Source: Jeotgalibacillus malaysiensis (GTDB lineage: Bacteria; Bacillota; Bacilli; Bacillales; Jeotgalibacillaceae). From it: a stretch of DNA of 64,000 nucleotides. Made by a program: the position numbers and the translations under genes. This document shows positions 8,220 through 16,321 of this stretch, one piece after another; the first letter of the stretch is position 1; every line of letters begins with the position of its first letter. A model generated the notes under the pieces. It saw only the letters and a list, made by a program, of their open reading frames with translations, was not told the DNA's origin and ran no database searches. The DNA is taken from NCBI GenBank assembly GCA_000818095.1, contig CP009416.1:3394501-3458500 (forward strand), given 5' to 3'.

Positions 8220-8687
8220 ATGGTAGCGAACGAACGGGGTATGACGTTAGTTGAAGTGCTGGCGTCTGTAGTGATTATCGTGCTTTTGGCGATGGTGTTT
8301 ATGGATTTGTTTTTGACGTCTGCTAGGTCAAATGTGGCGTCTGAGGAAGTGGTGGATCATACTTTTGTTGCACAGCGTCAGATGGAGGATTTATATGAGG
8401 CTGGTCAGCAGTATGCCGCTGAGGATATTGAAACGGTGCTGACGAAATTTTATGGACTTTCACTCGATCAGTCCCTGCCTGAAGAAAAGATCTTTGCAAA
8501 AACTGAGGGTGATGCGCGAGTGGAAGTCACGCTGACACCGTATATGCCTGATGATGAGACATTTTCAGATTTAACGGATGTGCTGACAAAAGCGGTTGTG
8601 GAAGTGAGTTCAACCGCCGATCCGGACGATCCATTTACAAAAATAGAAGGTCTGATTGAATGGAGGAAGGCTGCTGATGCGGAATGA
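8220..8687 (+). CDS. Type II/IV prepilin-like protein
   Basis: This 155-residue protein starts NERG|MTLVEVLASVVIIVLLAMV, a class III (type IV prepilin) signal. Cleavage would occur after Gly7, with Glu at mature position 5 and a hydrophobic assembly helix following. The remainder is acidic and unassigned. The residue after the cleavage site is Met rather than the usual Phe. It is the first of three overlapping or adjacent pilin-like genes (8220-10745), which suggests a pseudopilus or minor pilin set. No prepilin peptidase, ATPase or platform protein is in the window, so assembly must depend on genes elsewhere. Confidence 0.85.
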   Translation: MVANERGMTLVEVLASVVIIVLLAMVFMDLFLTSARSNVASEEVVDHTFVAQRQMEDLYEAGQQYAAEDIETVLTKFYGLSLDQSLPEEKIFAKTEGDARVEVTLTPYMPDDETFSDLTDVLTKAVVEVSSTADPDDPFTKIEGLIEWRKAADAE

Positions 8688-9105
8688 ACGCGGATTTACG
8701 CTGACGGAATTACTTGCGGTGCTGGCGCTGATTTCATTGATTTCTGTTTTTGCAATCGGGATTGTCACGCAGGCTGACAGCAGTGCCGATCAGCAGCAGG
8801 AAGACAGCCTCAGCACACGAAAAGTGACATTTGCTCTTCAATCCATTACGACTGATATAAGAAAGCATCCAAAAGATATTGAAGTGCAGCCCGCGCTGCT
8901 GACCATTCCGACAGAAGACGTGCCCATTATTTATTCCTATGATGAAGATTCACAGGAGTTGCTGAGAAACGGCCGCTCAATTTTAAATAAGGTTGGCGAT
9001 TTCAGCGTGATGCTTGATGAGGATACGCTCAATATTTTAATCACTGACACTTCATCAAAAGTTTGGGAAACACAAATCGTCCTCAGGAAAGGAGCTGACC
9101 TATGA
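8677..9105 (+). CDS. Type II/IV prepilin-like protein
   Basis: This 142-residue protein begins MRNERG|FTLTELLAVLALISLI, a canonical prepilin N-terminus with Phe at mature position 1 and Glu5. Start ATG 8677 is chosen because GGAGGAAGG lies just upstream; the longer frame from 8656 would place extra residues before the leader. It overlaps the end of the previous gene by 11 bp and its own stop overlaps the next start (ATGATGA), so the three genes are translationally coupled. The soluble part is short and acidic and may be a minor pilin or pseudopilin. Confidence 0.85.
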   Translation: MRNERGFTLTELLAVLALISLISVFAIGIVTQADSSADQQQEDSLSTRKVTFALQSITTDIRKHPKDIEVQPALLTIPTEDVPIIYSYDEDSQELLRNGRSILNKVGDFSVMLDEDTLNILITDTSSKVWETQIVLRKGADL

Positions 9106-10745
9106 TGAAACGTTACATAGATAATCAACGCGGTTACTCCTTACTGCTGACGATTTTTGCAGTGATGTTCATTTCAATTGTCGGCGTCAGCATTCTCTCT
9201 TTCACACTGAACACAACCCGGGTCACTGTCAACGAGCAGGTCAATCAGTCTTCCTATTACATCGCTGAGGCCGGTCTGATTGAAAAGCGAGCCGAACTCA
9301 ATGCACTTGCAACCGCTGCATATGAAGACATACTGAATGGTTATAACGACATGCCTGCTGAAGATCAGGCTGAATTTGGTGTAGAAGGCGCCTTTTACAG
9401 CCGCGTCCAAAGCCTGATTGATGAAAAGCTGACCTTTGAAACGACAAGCACCTACGAAGAACAGCAATCCGTCACCCCTTTTTCAACGGCAAAAGTAACC
9501 CAGATCAGCAGCTCGCCGCTTGTCTATGAAATCTCGTCAGCCGGCACCATTCCGGCTGAAAAAACGCCTTCTCTCACAAAAGAACTGAAACAGCGCGTGC
9601 AGATTCAAATGAATGTGGATACAGAGACTGAGGTGGTGACGATTCCGGGAGATGGTGGGACGACGAAGTTTCAGGCTTGTTTTTCGGTTTATGCTGGTGG
9701 GGATTTTGAGCATAATGGCGGGCCTTTAAAGGGACCGATTTATTCCAATGGCAAAACAACATTGAGCGGGGGTAATGCCTCTATTTCGGGTAATATTTAT
9801 TCCAAAGGTGAAGTGCTCCTGCAGGGTGGTAGTGCACGGGTAAACGGCAATGTTTATACCGGTCAAAGCGTCACGGTTAAAGGCGGTGGCGCTTCAGTAA
9901 ATGGAGAAATTTTTGAGAACTTTAATTCAGAAGCCGCTCAAATAGAATGCGTCCAGAAGGCCCCTGAACTCCCACCGGCGGAGACTGCTTTTCCAGCGAC
10001 AAATGTCGCAACAATGCCTAATGAAACCATCCAATTGCATTCTAATAAACATGATGTGATTAAAAATGGAGAATTAAATATCGATAATTACCTGGTGCGT
10101 GATACCAATTATGTCCTTAAGCTGAACCGGGATGTTTATTTCAAAAAGATCAGTATTAAAAGTGACTATCAGTTGACTATAGATTTACAAGGTGAGCACA
10201 GACGAATATTTGTGGATGATTTTGATTTTCAACAGGGTCGGGTTGAATTTATTAATCCCGGAAAGCTAGAAATCATCGTACAGGATGATTTAAAGCTGAC
10301 TGGGGGGAGCTCTATTAACAGAAATAACGATACTGACCAGCTGATTATTCGCCATGCGGGTAACAAAAAACTTACATTTGCAGGCGCCACAGCTCTTAAT
10401 GGTTCCCTTCATGTAAAAGAGGCAGACATTACTTTAGCAGGCAGCAATAACATTGATGGAGATCTATTTGCATATGGCACCTCAGATATCAAAATCACCG
10501 GCGGATCCAATGCGGCTGATAAATTGATTATTGCACCAAATAGCAACCTCTCTATCAGCGGCGGCGGAAGCGCAAATGGAAATATTATTGTAAAAGATTT
10601 TTCCATTACAGGAGGCGGCTCCGTCAACCCGCCCGACAGCGACTACGGCGAATGGGACGGCCCCGGCGGTGAAGAAGACATTGAAGTCATCCGCTATTCT
10701 GAGGACGGAAGCTTTTTGAGGACCGATGTGCTGGTGGAGGAGTAG
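9102..10745 (+). CDS. PilX-like protein with bactofilin-like glycine repeats
   Basis: The 547-residue protein has a PilX-type N-terminus (NQRG|YSLLLTIFAVMFISIVGVSIL, then YYIAEAGL near residue 50). This is followed by an alpha/beta region and, from about residue 200, by short glycine-rich repeats such as GGNASISGNIYSKG, GGSARVNGNVYTGQ and GGGASVNGEI spaced ~18-20 residues apart. A second set (GGSN, GGGSANGNI, GGGSVN) lies near the C-terminus. Such repeats suggest a right-handed beta-helix as in bactofilins or an adhesive tip. PilX-like proteins with this kind of C-terminal region occur in Bacillales pilin clusters, but their function is unknown. Confidence 0.8.
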   Translation: MMKRYIDNQRGYSLLLTIFAVMFISIVGVSILSFTLNTTRVTVNEQVNQSSYYIAEAGLIEKRAELNALATAAYEDILNGYNDMPAEDQAEFGVEGAFYSRVQSLIDEKLTFETTSTYEEQQSVTPFSTAKVTQISSSPLVYEISSAGTIPAEKTPSLTKELKQRVQIQMNVDTETEVVTIPGDGGTTKFQACFSVYAGGDFEHNGGPLKGPIYSNGKTTLSGGNASISGNIYSKGEVLLQGGSARVNGNVYTGQSVTVKGGGASVNGEIFENFNSEAAQIECVQKAPELPPAETAFPATNVATMPNETIQLHSNKHDVIKNGELNIDNYLVRDTNYVLKLNRDVYFKKISIKSDYQLTIDLQGEHRRIFVDDFDFQQGRVEFINPGKLEIIVQDDLKLTGGSSINRNNDTDQLIIRHAGNKKLTFAGATALNGSLHVKEADITLAGSNNIDGDLFAYGTSDIKITGGSNAADKLIIAPNSNLSISGGGSANGNIIVKDFSITGGGSVNPPDSDYGEWDGPGGEEDIEVIRYSEDGSFLRTDVLVEE

Positions 10746-10752
10746 GTCTGCG

Positions 10753-10885
10753 TGTTGGTTCGTGGAATAAAGGGTGATGTTCGAAGAAAAATATGCCTTG
10801 TTCAGAGAATAGACGCGGGTGTTCAAAGAAAAACCCGGGTCATTCGCAACTAAATGCACCACCTTCGTAGAAAAGTGTAATTAGA
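10753..10885 (+). repeat. Array B: six 21-bp units with TTCnnAGAA core
   Basis: TTC cores occur at 10759, 10780, 10801, 10822, 10843 and 10864, all exactly 21 bp apart. Most are followed by GAA(t/a)A. The last unit continues into AGAAAAGTGTAATTAGACCT, shared nearly exactly with array C. It lies just past the pilin operon. Confidence 0.88.
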
Positions 10886-10901
10886 CCTATATCCCAAAGC
10901 A

Positions 10902-10939
10902 CAAATACCCCCGGCTGACCGCTCAGCCGGGGGTATTTG
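10902..10939. terminator. Perfect 17-bp hairpin of composite repeat B
   Basis: CAAATACCCCCGGCTGA and TCAGCCGGGGGTATTTG pair perfectly around CCGC. It lies between the convergent pilin operon and the TrpR-like gene and could terminate both strands. Copy C has the same GC core with different flanks. Confidence 0.8.
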
Positions 10940-10945
10940 TTGATT

Positions 10946-11030
10946 GCGGCTCACCCGGGACGGAGTCAGCTGATCCACTTTTAGAATCATTCTAAAAATG
11001 AATCACTCAACTCCGTCCCCGCTGTGCCGC
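10946..11030. repeat. GACGGAGT palindromic repeat, copy B
   Basis: Left arm GCGGCTCACCCGGGACGGAG (from 10946) and the inverted right arm ending GCTGTGCCGC (11030) enclose CACTTTTAGAATCATTCTAA. The right arm overlaps the 3' end of the convergent TrpR-like gene and supplies its last codons and stop. Confidence 0.88.
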
Positions 11031-11336
11031 CTGCTCTGTTACCGCACCACTACTCATCTCCCTCACCAAAACAGCCCGCAACCCACTGCCTTCCCGATTC
11101 ATACAGCGCTTGATCCGCGACACCATACTCGATCGTGCATTGGTTTCATGCTCAATCGTTTCATAGGTATCTCCATTCATCAGTCTTCTTGCGACCTGGT
11201 AGCGCTGGATGAATGCTTCAAGCTCTTTTCCGGTAGCAATGTCTTCAAAAAAGTCATAGCACTCATCAATCGATTGAAGTGAAATGAGCGCTTCAAAAAA
11301 CTGATCTCGGTTTGCCCTTTCTTTATCTGTTTTCAT
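11007..11336 (-). CDS. YerC/YecD family TrpR-related regulator
   Basis: This 109-residue protein (from ATG 11336, GGGG ribosome binding site) has the compact helical TrpR-like fold signature: FFEALISLQSIDECYDFFEDI, then ELEAFIQRYQVARRL and the helix-turn-helix GDTYETIEHETNARSSMVSRIKR. YerC-like proteins are about 100 residues, and their regulatory role is not established. The last seven residues (AAQRGRS) and the TGA stop are encoded by the right arm of GACGGAGT repeat copy B, so the original C-terminus was probably altered by repeat insertion. Downstream of nhaC in the same direction. Confidence 0.8.
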   Translation of the reverse strand: MKTDKERANRDQFFEALISLQSIDECYDFFEDIATGKELEAFIQRYQVARRLMNGDTYETIEHETNARSSMVSRIKRCMNREGSGLRAVLVREMSSGAVTEQAAQRGRS

Positions 11337-11363
11337 GTTGTCTATCCCCATTCAGTGTGTTGA

Positions 11364-12794
11364 TCAGAGTACCATTTTCTTCTCTTCCATTTCTTCTTCC
11401 GCATACACTTCTCCTGCTCCTTCAGGCGGTAATACAGCCAGAAAGCGCGTGTAGCCCAGGATGATGGCAATGATCGGTGTGATGATACAGAAGAAGCTGA
11501 ATAAGACGTAACCCATTCCTACACTTAATGTCGACATAATGAATGCGCCGGACACGCCCCACGGAACGAGTGGATGAACGACTGTGCCTGCATCCTCAAG
11601 CGTTCTTGAAAGGTTTTTCGGATGCAGTCCTGCTTTTTGATAAGAGTTCTCAAGCATCTGCCCTGGTAAAATGATCGATAGATACGCTTCCCCGATCACA
11701 ACATTTACCCCAATACATGATAGAACCGTTGTTAGAATGACGTTTCCTTTTCGATTTAAAAAGCCGGCAATGCCTTCAATAATGACCTGGTGAAATCCGA
11801 TCAGCTGAATCAGTCCGCCGAATGCCAGCGCGACTAAGATGATGGATACACCAAACATCATACTTGCGAGTCCGCCAAGCGATAACAGACTATCAACTGC
11901 CTCCACACCGGTTTCAGCTGTGTAGCCAAAGTGTGCAGCGGCCATGATGTCACCAATCGAAGCACCAGGCGCTGTATAAAATGCAGTCAGTACCGCGATA
12001 AATAATCCGCAGATTAATGTTGGAATCGGTGGAACCTTCCTAAGCGCTAACGCAATAATGGCGAGCGGTGACAGCAATGTGACTGCACTTAATGGAAACT
12101 GTTGCTGTAAAATCGTGATCATTTCTTCGATTTGAGTCAGATTTGGATTCACAAATCTTGAGTCAAGACCGATTACTGTAAAAATGCCCATCGTGATCAG
12201 TAGTGCCGGTATCGTTGTCCATAACATGTAGCGGATATGTTCGAAAATATCCACTTTACCGATCGCTGAAGCAAGGTTTGTTGTATCAGATAGCGGCGAC
12301 ATTTTATCACCAAAGATCGCACCACTGACGATCGCACCCGCTGTCATCACAGGTGAAATATCCATACCGTAAGCAACGCCCATCAGCGCCACACCCATTG
12401 TACTGATTGCACTCCAGGAGCTTCCTGTCATGACTGAGACGATCACACACAGCACAACCGCTGATAAAAGGAAGAACTGTGGTGATAGAATCAGCAGTCC
12501 GTAATAAGACATTGTTGGGACTGTGCCGTTAAGCGCCCATACTCCAATGACAACACCAATCAGACAGAGGATCAGGATGGATGAAAGCCCTGCTGATATG
12601 CCTTTCACCATTGCGCCTTCGATCTCTTTCCATTTAAAACCGATGAAATAGCCATAAATTGCAACAGCTGAGGCGACAATCAGGATCGGAATCTGCGGCG
12701 CGACCTGATAATGCAGAATGCTGACGCCTAATACAAACGTGAGAAAGACAATTAACAGAACAGACATTAGGAATGACGGTTTACGTGTTTTCAT
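11364..12794 (-). CDS. nhaC: Na+/H+ antiporter NhaC family
   Basis: This is a 476-residue integral membrane protein with about 12 hydrophobic segments. It carries the NhaC-type signatures TGSSWSAISTMGVALMG and GAIFGDKMSPLSDTTNLA, and a second inverted-repeat half with EAGTV-like DAGTVVHPLVPWG. Members exchange Na+ (or dicarboxylates in related proteins) for H+ across the cytoplasmic membrane. The start is ATG 12794 behind GGGGG, not the upstream frame. It lies 108 bp after hmgA on the same strand, so it may be read through from the tyrosine operon; a link between the two is inference. Confidence 0.88.
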   Translation of the reverse strand: MKTRKPSFLMSVLLIVFLTFVLGVSILHYQVAPQIPILIVASAVAIYGYFIGFKWKEIEGAMVKGISAGLSSILILCLIGVVIGVWALNGTVPTMSYYGLLILSPQFFLLSAVVLCVIVSVMTGSSWSAISTMGVALMGVAYGMDISPVMTAGAIVSGAIFGDKMSPLSDTTNLASAIGKVDIFEHIRYMLWTTIPALLITMGIFTVIGLDSRFVNPNLTQIEEMITILQQQFPLSAVTLLSPLAIIALALRKVPPIPTLICGLFIAVLTAFYTAPGASIGDIMAAAHFGYTAETGVEAVDSLLSLGGLASMMFGVSIILVALAFGGLIQLIGFHQVIIEGIAGFLNRKGNVILTTVLSCIGVNVVIGEAYLSIILPGQMLENSYQKAGLHPKNLSRTLEDAGTVVHPLVPWGVSGAFIMSTLSVGMGYVLFSFFCIITPIIAIILGYTRFLAVLPPEGAGEVYAEEEMEEKKMVL

Positions 12795-12902
12795 TCTGTT
12801 TCCCCCTGAGTTCATTATGTACAACATGTAAAAACAATCATTTTTTTACAGCGAAGCGCAATAGAATACCGGGAGAAAGTGGTCACCTTCCCCCTGTTAT
12901 CT

Positions 12903-14054
12903 CTATTTCCAGCTATATTTGTAATCCTTATCCTCAAACTGATGTGCCTGTTTCACCACTTTTAACGGTCGGAACGTATCGATCATGACAGCAAGCTCTG
13001 TCGTCTCCTTTTTGCCAATACTCGCTTCGATTTTACCCGGGTGTGGGCCGTGCGGGATGCCTGAAGGATGAAGTGTGAATGAGCCTTCTTTAACCCCTTT
13101 TCTGCTCATGAAATTCCCTTTTACATAGTAAAGCACTTCATCACTGTCGACGTTGCTGTGATAATACGGCGCCGGGATCGCCTCCGGATGGTAATCATAC
13201 ATCCGCGGCACAAATGAACAGATCACAAAATTATTCGCTTCAAACGTCTGGTGAATCGGCGGCGGCATATGTACGCGTCCTGTAATCGGTTCAAAGTCGC
13301 TGACGTTAAATGTGTATGGGAATAGATAGCCGTCCCAGCCGATAACATCAAGCGGGTGATGGGCAAATGTGTGCAGGTGCATGAACCCTCTGGACTTTGT
13401 TTTCACATGATATTCATTTCTGTCATCATGGGTTTCAAGCTTCTCAGGTCCGTGAAAATCCCTTTCACAAAAAGGACTGTGTTCTAGCAGCTGACCGTGA
13501 ACGTTACGGTAACGCTTTGGCGTTGTAATCCAGCTGTTAGTCTCAATGACGAGAAACTTTGTATCCCCTTCATCAGGTACGACGCGGTAAATCGTGCCAA
13601 TCGGAAGCACGATATAATCACCCGGTTTATAAGGCAGCGTGCCAAACGTTGTCTCAACTTTGCCTGAGCCGTAATGGACAAATAACACTTCATCCCCGTC
13701 ACCGTTGCGGTAAAAGTAGTCCATTGCTTTCGTCGGTCGTGCAATGCCGATTAATACGTCATCATTGCCGAGAACGTAATGTCTGCCTGATACAGCATCC
13801 GTGTCTGCCTTCTGATCAGGCGAATCAATCAGGCGCGGTGCAAGCCCCTTCTGCTCCTCATATTCAACCGCGCAGCTCCCAAGCAGCTCAGATTCCACCA
13901 TACTTGTTGGCGGATAATGGTGATAAAGAATGGACTGGATCCCTGAAAATCCCTTTGTGCCCATGACCTGCTCGCGAAACAGCGATCCGTCTTCCTTTTT
14001 AAACATCGTGTGTCTCTTTTTTGGTATTTGTCCCATCTGCTTATAAAATGGCAT
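12903..14054 (-). CDS. hmgA: Homogentisate 1,2-dioxygenase
   Basis: This enzyme opens the ring of homogentisate to maleylacetoacetate with a non-haem Fe(II). The 383-residue protein carries the C-terminal cupin with the likely iron ligands in YYHSNVDSDEVLYY (His and Glu) and HPSGIPHGPHPG (His). It also has upstream landmarks such as the FMHLHTFAHHPLDVIGWDG patch. Start ATG 14054 follows GGAGGTCAAGAGGAG 14 bases after fahA. The sequence is of the bacterial short form. It is the last catabolic gene of hpd - unknown - fahA - hmgA. Confidence 0.93.
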   Translation of the reverse strand: MPFYKQMGQIPKKRHTMFKKEDGSLFREQVMGTKGFSGIQSILYHHYPPTSMVESELLGSCAVEYEEQKGLAPRLIDSPDQKADTDAVSGRHYVLGNDDVLIGIARPTKAMDYFYRNGDGDEVLFVHYGSGKVETTFGTLPYKPGDYIVLPIGTIYRVVPDEGDTKFLVIETNSWITTPKRYRNVHGQLLEHSPFCERDFHGPEKLETHDDRNEYHVKTKSRGFMHLHTFAHHPLDVIGWDGYLFPYTFNVSDFEPITGRVHMPPPIHQTFEANNFVICSFVPRMYDYHPEAIPAPYYHSNVDSDEVLYYVKGNFMSRKGVKEGSFTLHPSGIPHGPHPGKIEASIGKKETTELAVMIDTFRPLKVVKQAHQFEDKDYKYSWK

Positions 14055-14068
14055 CTCCTCTTGACCTC

Positions 14069-15343
14069 CTACTTCATCGTATCCGCAGCTACTAAAGCTG
14101 GTAAAATCCGTCCCGTTACTTCTCCAAAGCCGATTCTGTAACCGGCTCCCTGGCACCAGCCCGTGATGGTGATTTCATCTTCATCCTCCACCCAGATCCG
14201 CTCTTCACCATTTGCAAGACGAATCGGATCGGTTCCGCGCCAGGTCAGCTCTAAAAAGCTGCCCCGCTGCTCCCTTTCAGGTCCGCTGATTGTACCTGAC
14301 GCAAGCAGATCACCCGGCCTCAGATTACAGCCTGATACTGTATGGTGGCTGATCTGCTGCGCCATGCTCCAGTAGAGATGACGAAAGTTTGTCGAGATAA
14401 TCCGCTGTGGCTGTTCCATTTTGCTGCCCTTAAGATAAACCTCAAGATGAATATCAAATGACCCTGCACCAGACTGTTTCAAGTAATCAAGCGGCTCAGG
14501 ATCCTGCTCAGGTCCGCTTACTCTAAATGGCTCAAGTGCTTCTAACGGAATCACCCACGGCGAAACCGATGTCGCAAAGCTTTTCGCTAAAAAGGGACCA
14601 AGCGGCTGATACTCCCACGCCTGAATATCCCTGGCACTCCAGTCGTTGACAAGCACAAGTCCAAAGATCTGATCCTCAGCGTCAGCCATCGCAACCGGCT
14701 TCCCCTGTTCATTGCCGGGCCCGATAAACCAGCCCATCTCAAGTTCAATATCAAGCTGCTGACTTGGTCCGTAGACCGGAAATTCCTGATCAGGCTTTTT
14801 CATCTGACCGTTTGGACGGCGTACATCCGTCCCGCTCACCACAACTGAACTCGCACGCCCGTGGTAACCAACCGGCAGATGCGTCCAGTTCGGCATTAGG
14901 GCATTTTCTTTACCTCTGAACATCGTCCCAACATTCGTTGCATGCTCCTTTGACGCATAAAAGTCCGTATAATCACCAATCTGAGCAGGCAGTAAAAGCC
15001 TCACTTCCTTGATCGGCACAAGCGCTTTTTCACGCAGGGCTGCATTGTCACGCAGTTCAGGCTCATTCTCATCTAAAAGTCGCTGAACTTCTTCTCTCAC
15101 AAGCTTCCACGTTGATTTCCCAAGCTTCATAAATGCGTTCAGTGAAAACTGATTGAAGATAGATTCCTCATTTAGCCCGGCACGCTTGAAAAAGCCTTCC
15201 TGCTCAATGACTGATAAATCCAACACATATTCCCCAATCGCAACCCCAATCCTCGGCTCACCATCTGAAGGCTTGAACACCCCATACGGCAGATTCTGAA
15301 TTGGAAAATGCGACAGTGAATCTGTTTCAATAAACGACCTCAT
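14069..15343 (-). CDS. fahA: Fumarylacetoacetase
   Basis: This enzyme hydrolyses fumarylacetoacetate to fumarate and acetoacetate, the last step of tyrosine catabolism. The 424-residue protein is the full-length eukaryote-like type. It has an N-terminal SH3-like section and then DYTDFYASKEHATNVGTMFRG (metal Asp and catalytic His), PVGYHGRASS, LDIELEMGWFIG (metal-binding E-x-E) and VLVNDWSARDIQAWEYQPLG (metal Asp). The AAAGGATGG ribosome binding site suits ATG 15343 rather than the GTG one codon upstream. The gene sits 25 bp after the unknown third gene and 14 bp before hmgA. Confidence 0.94.
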   Translation of the reverse strand: MRSFIETDSLSHFPIQNLPYGVFKPSDGEPRIGVAIGEYVLDLSVIEQEGFFKRAGLNEESIFNQFSLNAFMKLGKSTWKLVREEVQRLLDENEPELRDNAALREKALVPIKEVRLLLPAQIGDYTDFYASKEHATNVGTMFRGKENALMPNWTHLPVGYHGRASSVVVSGTDVRRPNGQMKKPDQEFPVYGPSQQLDIELEMGWFIGPGNEQGKPVAMADAEDQIFGLVLVNDWSARDIQAWEYQPLGPFLAKSFATSVSPWVIPLEALEPFRVSGPEQDPEPLDYLKQSGAGSFDIHLEVYLKGSKMEQPQRIISTNFRHLYWSMAQQISHHTVSGCNLRPGDLLASGTISGPEREQRGSFLELTWRGTDPIRLANGEERIWVEDEDEITITGWCQGAGYRIGFGEVTGRILPALVAADTMK

Positions 15344-15367
15344 CACTTCTGACCATCCTTTCCTGTT

Positions 15368-16315
15368 TTACAATAAACGAAGCGCCTGCAAATCCTCCCG
15401 CGGCTCTTCAAAGCTGCAGCTGCCAAACGAATAAAGCGCAGCACGCAGCTGTCTGATCTCTTCTGTATGAACCTTCAGCTCCTTCCACATAAACCCATCC
15501 TTTTGAAATGAGAAGTGGTCTGCATGTTGATCAGTTAGTATGTAAGCGATTTCATTTTGTTCTAAATGACATACCCGCCCAAGCATTGCAGCGGTAAATA
15601 CATTTAAAAAGCCATGCATGTCAGTCTGAACTTCCTCTCGATACATGCGTACCGGATGATGAAGCCCTGCTGTAAATTTCTGCGGAATGTTCCTGTCACT
15701 ACAGGCTTTCAATACAAATGCAGCCTGCTCCGCGGTTGGAAAAGCATCCGCTGTGACGCCGCCCATCCGCAGCTTGAAGCCGATCTTTTGTTTAGCAGAA
15801 TCGTTGTAGTAGTTGATCTGATCTAACGTTCCAATAATGTGCTGTTCCCATTCCCTGCTGTGCAGCGGCGTTGTGACTTCAAAAAAAACTTGAGCGTCAC
15901 CAGTTTCAGCGGCTGCTTTTTTAAAAAGGCTCTGATCCAGAACGCCTGATGGCAGCGGGAGTTCAAGCATCGATACGGTCACAAGATTGCTATGCTCAGC
16001 CTTGAAGTCAGCCAGCGTTTTCATATCTGAACGAAACTGCTTCAACCAAGTTTCAGTATCAGCAGGCCTTCCTGTCACAGATAGATCCAGCTTCCTGTCT
16101 GCTGAAAACAAATGAAGATAAGCCTCGAGCTCAGTGATTCTTCCCACCGGCATCACAAACCTACCGAGCATCCAGGCATCCGCATGCTGCTGATATTCAG
16201 CGTAGTTTCGGATCGCTTCATCCAAAGAAAGCAGCGCCGGCGGAAATAAACCGGCGTAGTCAATGATGTGTGATAAATACGTCTGCGTACTGGACTGCAA
16301 TTTTTTCACAGACAT
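15368..16315 (-). CDS. Uncharacterised protein of the tyrosine degradation operon
   Basis: The 315-residue protein is not one I can assign to a characterised family. It is cytosolic in appearance, with no signal or membrane segment. Alternating beta strands and helices (DLSVTG, VTVSMLELP, VFFEVT, IGFKLRMGG, KFTAGLHHPVRMY) suggest a TIM-barrel-like fold. The GFKLRMGGVTADAFPT and KFTAGLHHPVR patches look like active-site loops. The gene lies six bases after hpd and before fahA. The operon contains no GST-like maleylacetoacetate isomerase, and since this is the only unassigned gene in it, an isomerase role is a testable possibility. That role is inference. Confidence 0.75.
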   Translation of the reverse strand: MSVKKLQSSTQTYLSHIIDYAGLFPPALLSLDEAIRNYAEYQQHADAWMLGRFVMPVGRITELEAYLHLFSADRKLDLSVTGRPADTETWLKQFRSDMKTLADFKAEHSNLVTVSMLELPLPSGVLDQSLFKKAAAETGDAQVFFEVTTPLHSREWEQHIIGTLDQINYYNDSAKQKIGFKLRMGGVTADAFPTAEQAAFVLKACSDRNIPQKFTAGLHHPVRMYREEVQTDMHGFLNVFTAAMLGRVCHLEQNEIAYILTDQHADHFSFQKDGFMWKELKVHTEEIRQLRAALYSFGSCSFEEPREDLQALRLL

Positions 16316-16321
16316 ACGCGC

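Noticed and set aside
10482-10862. Minus-strand ORF of 126 codons at the end of the PilX-like gene
   Set aside because: Antisense to the glycine-rich repeats; low-complexity shadow of the real frame.
12773-13966. Plus-strand ORFs opposite nhaC/hmgA
   Set aside because: They are shadows of well-supported dioxygenase and antiporter genes.
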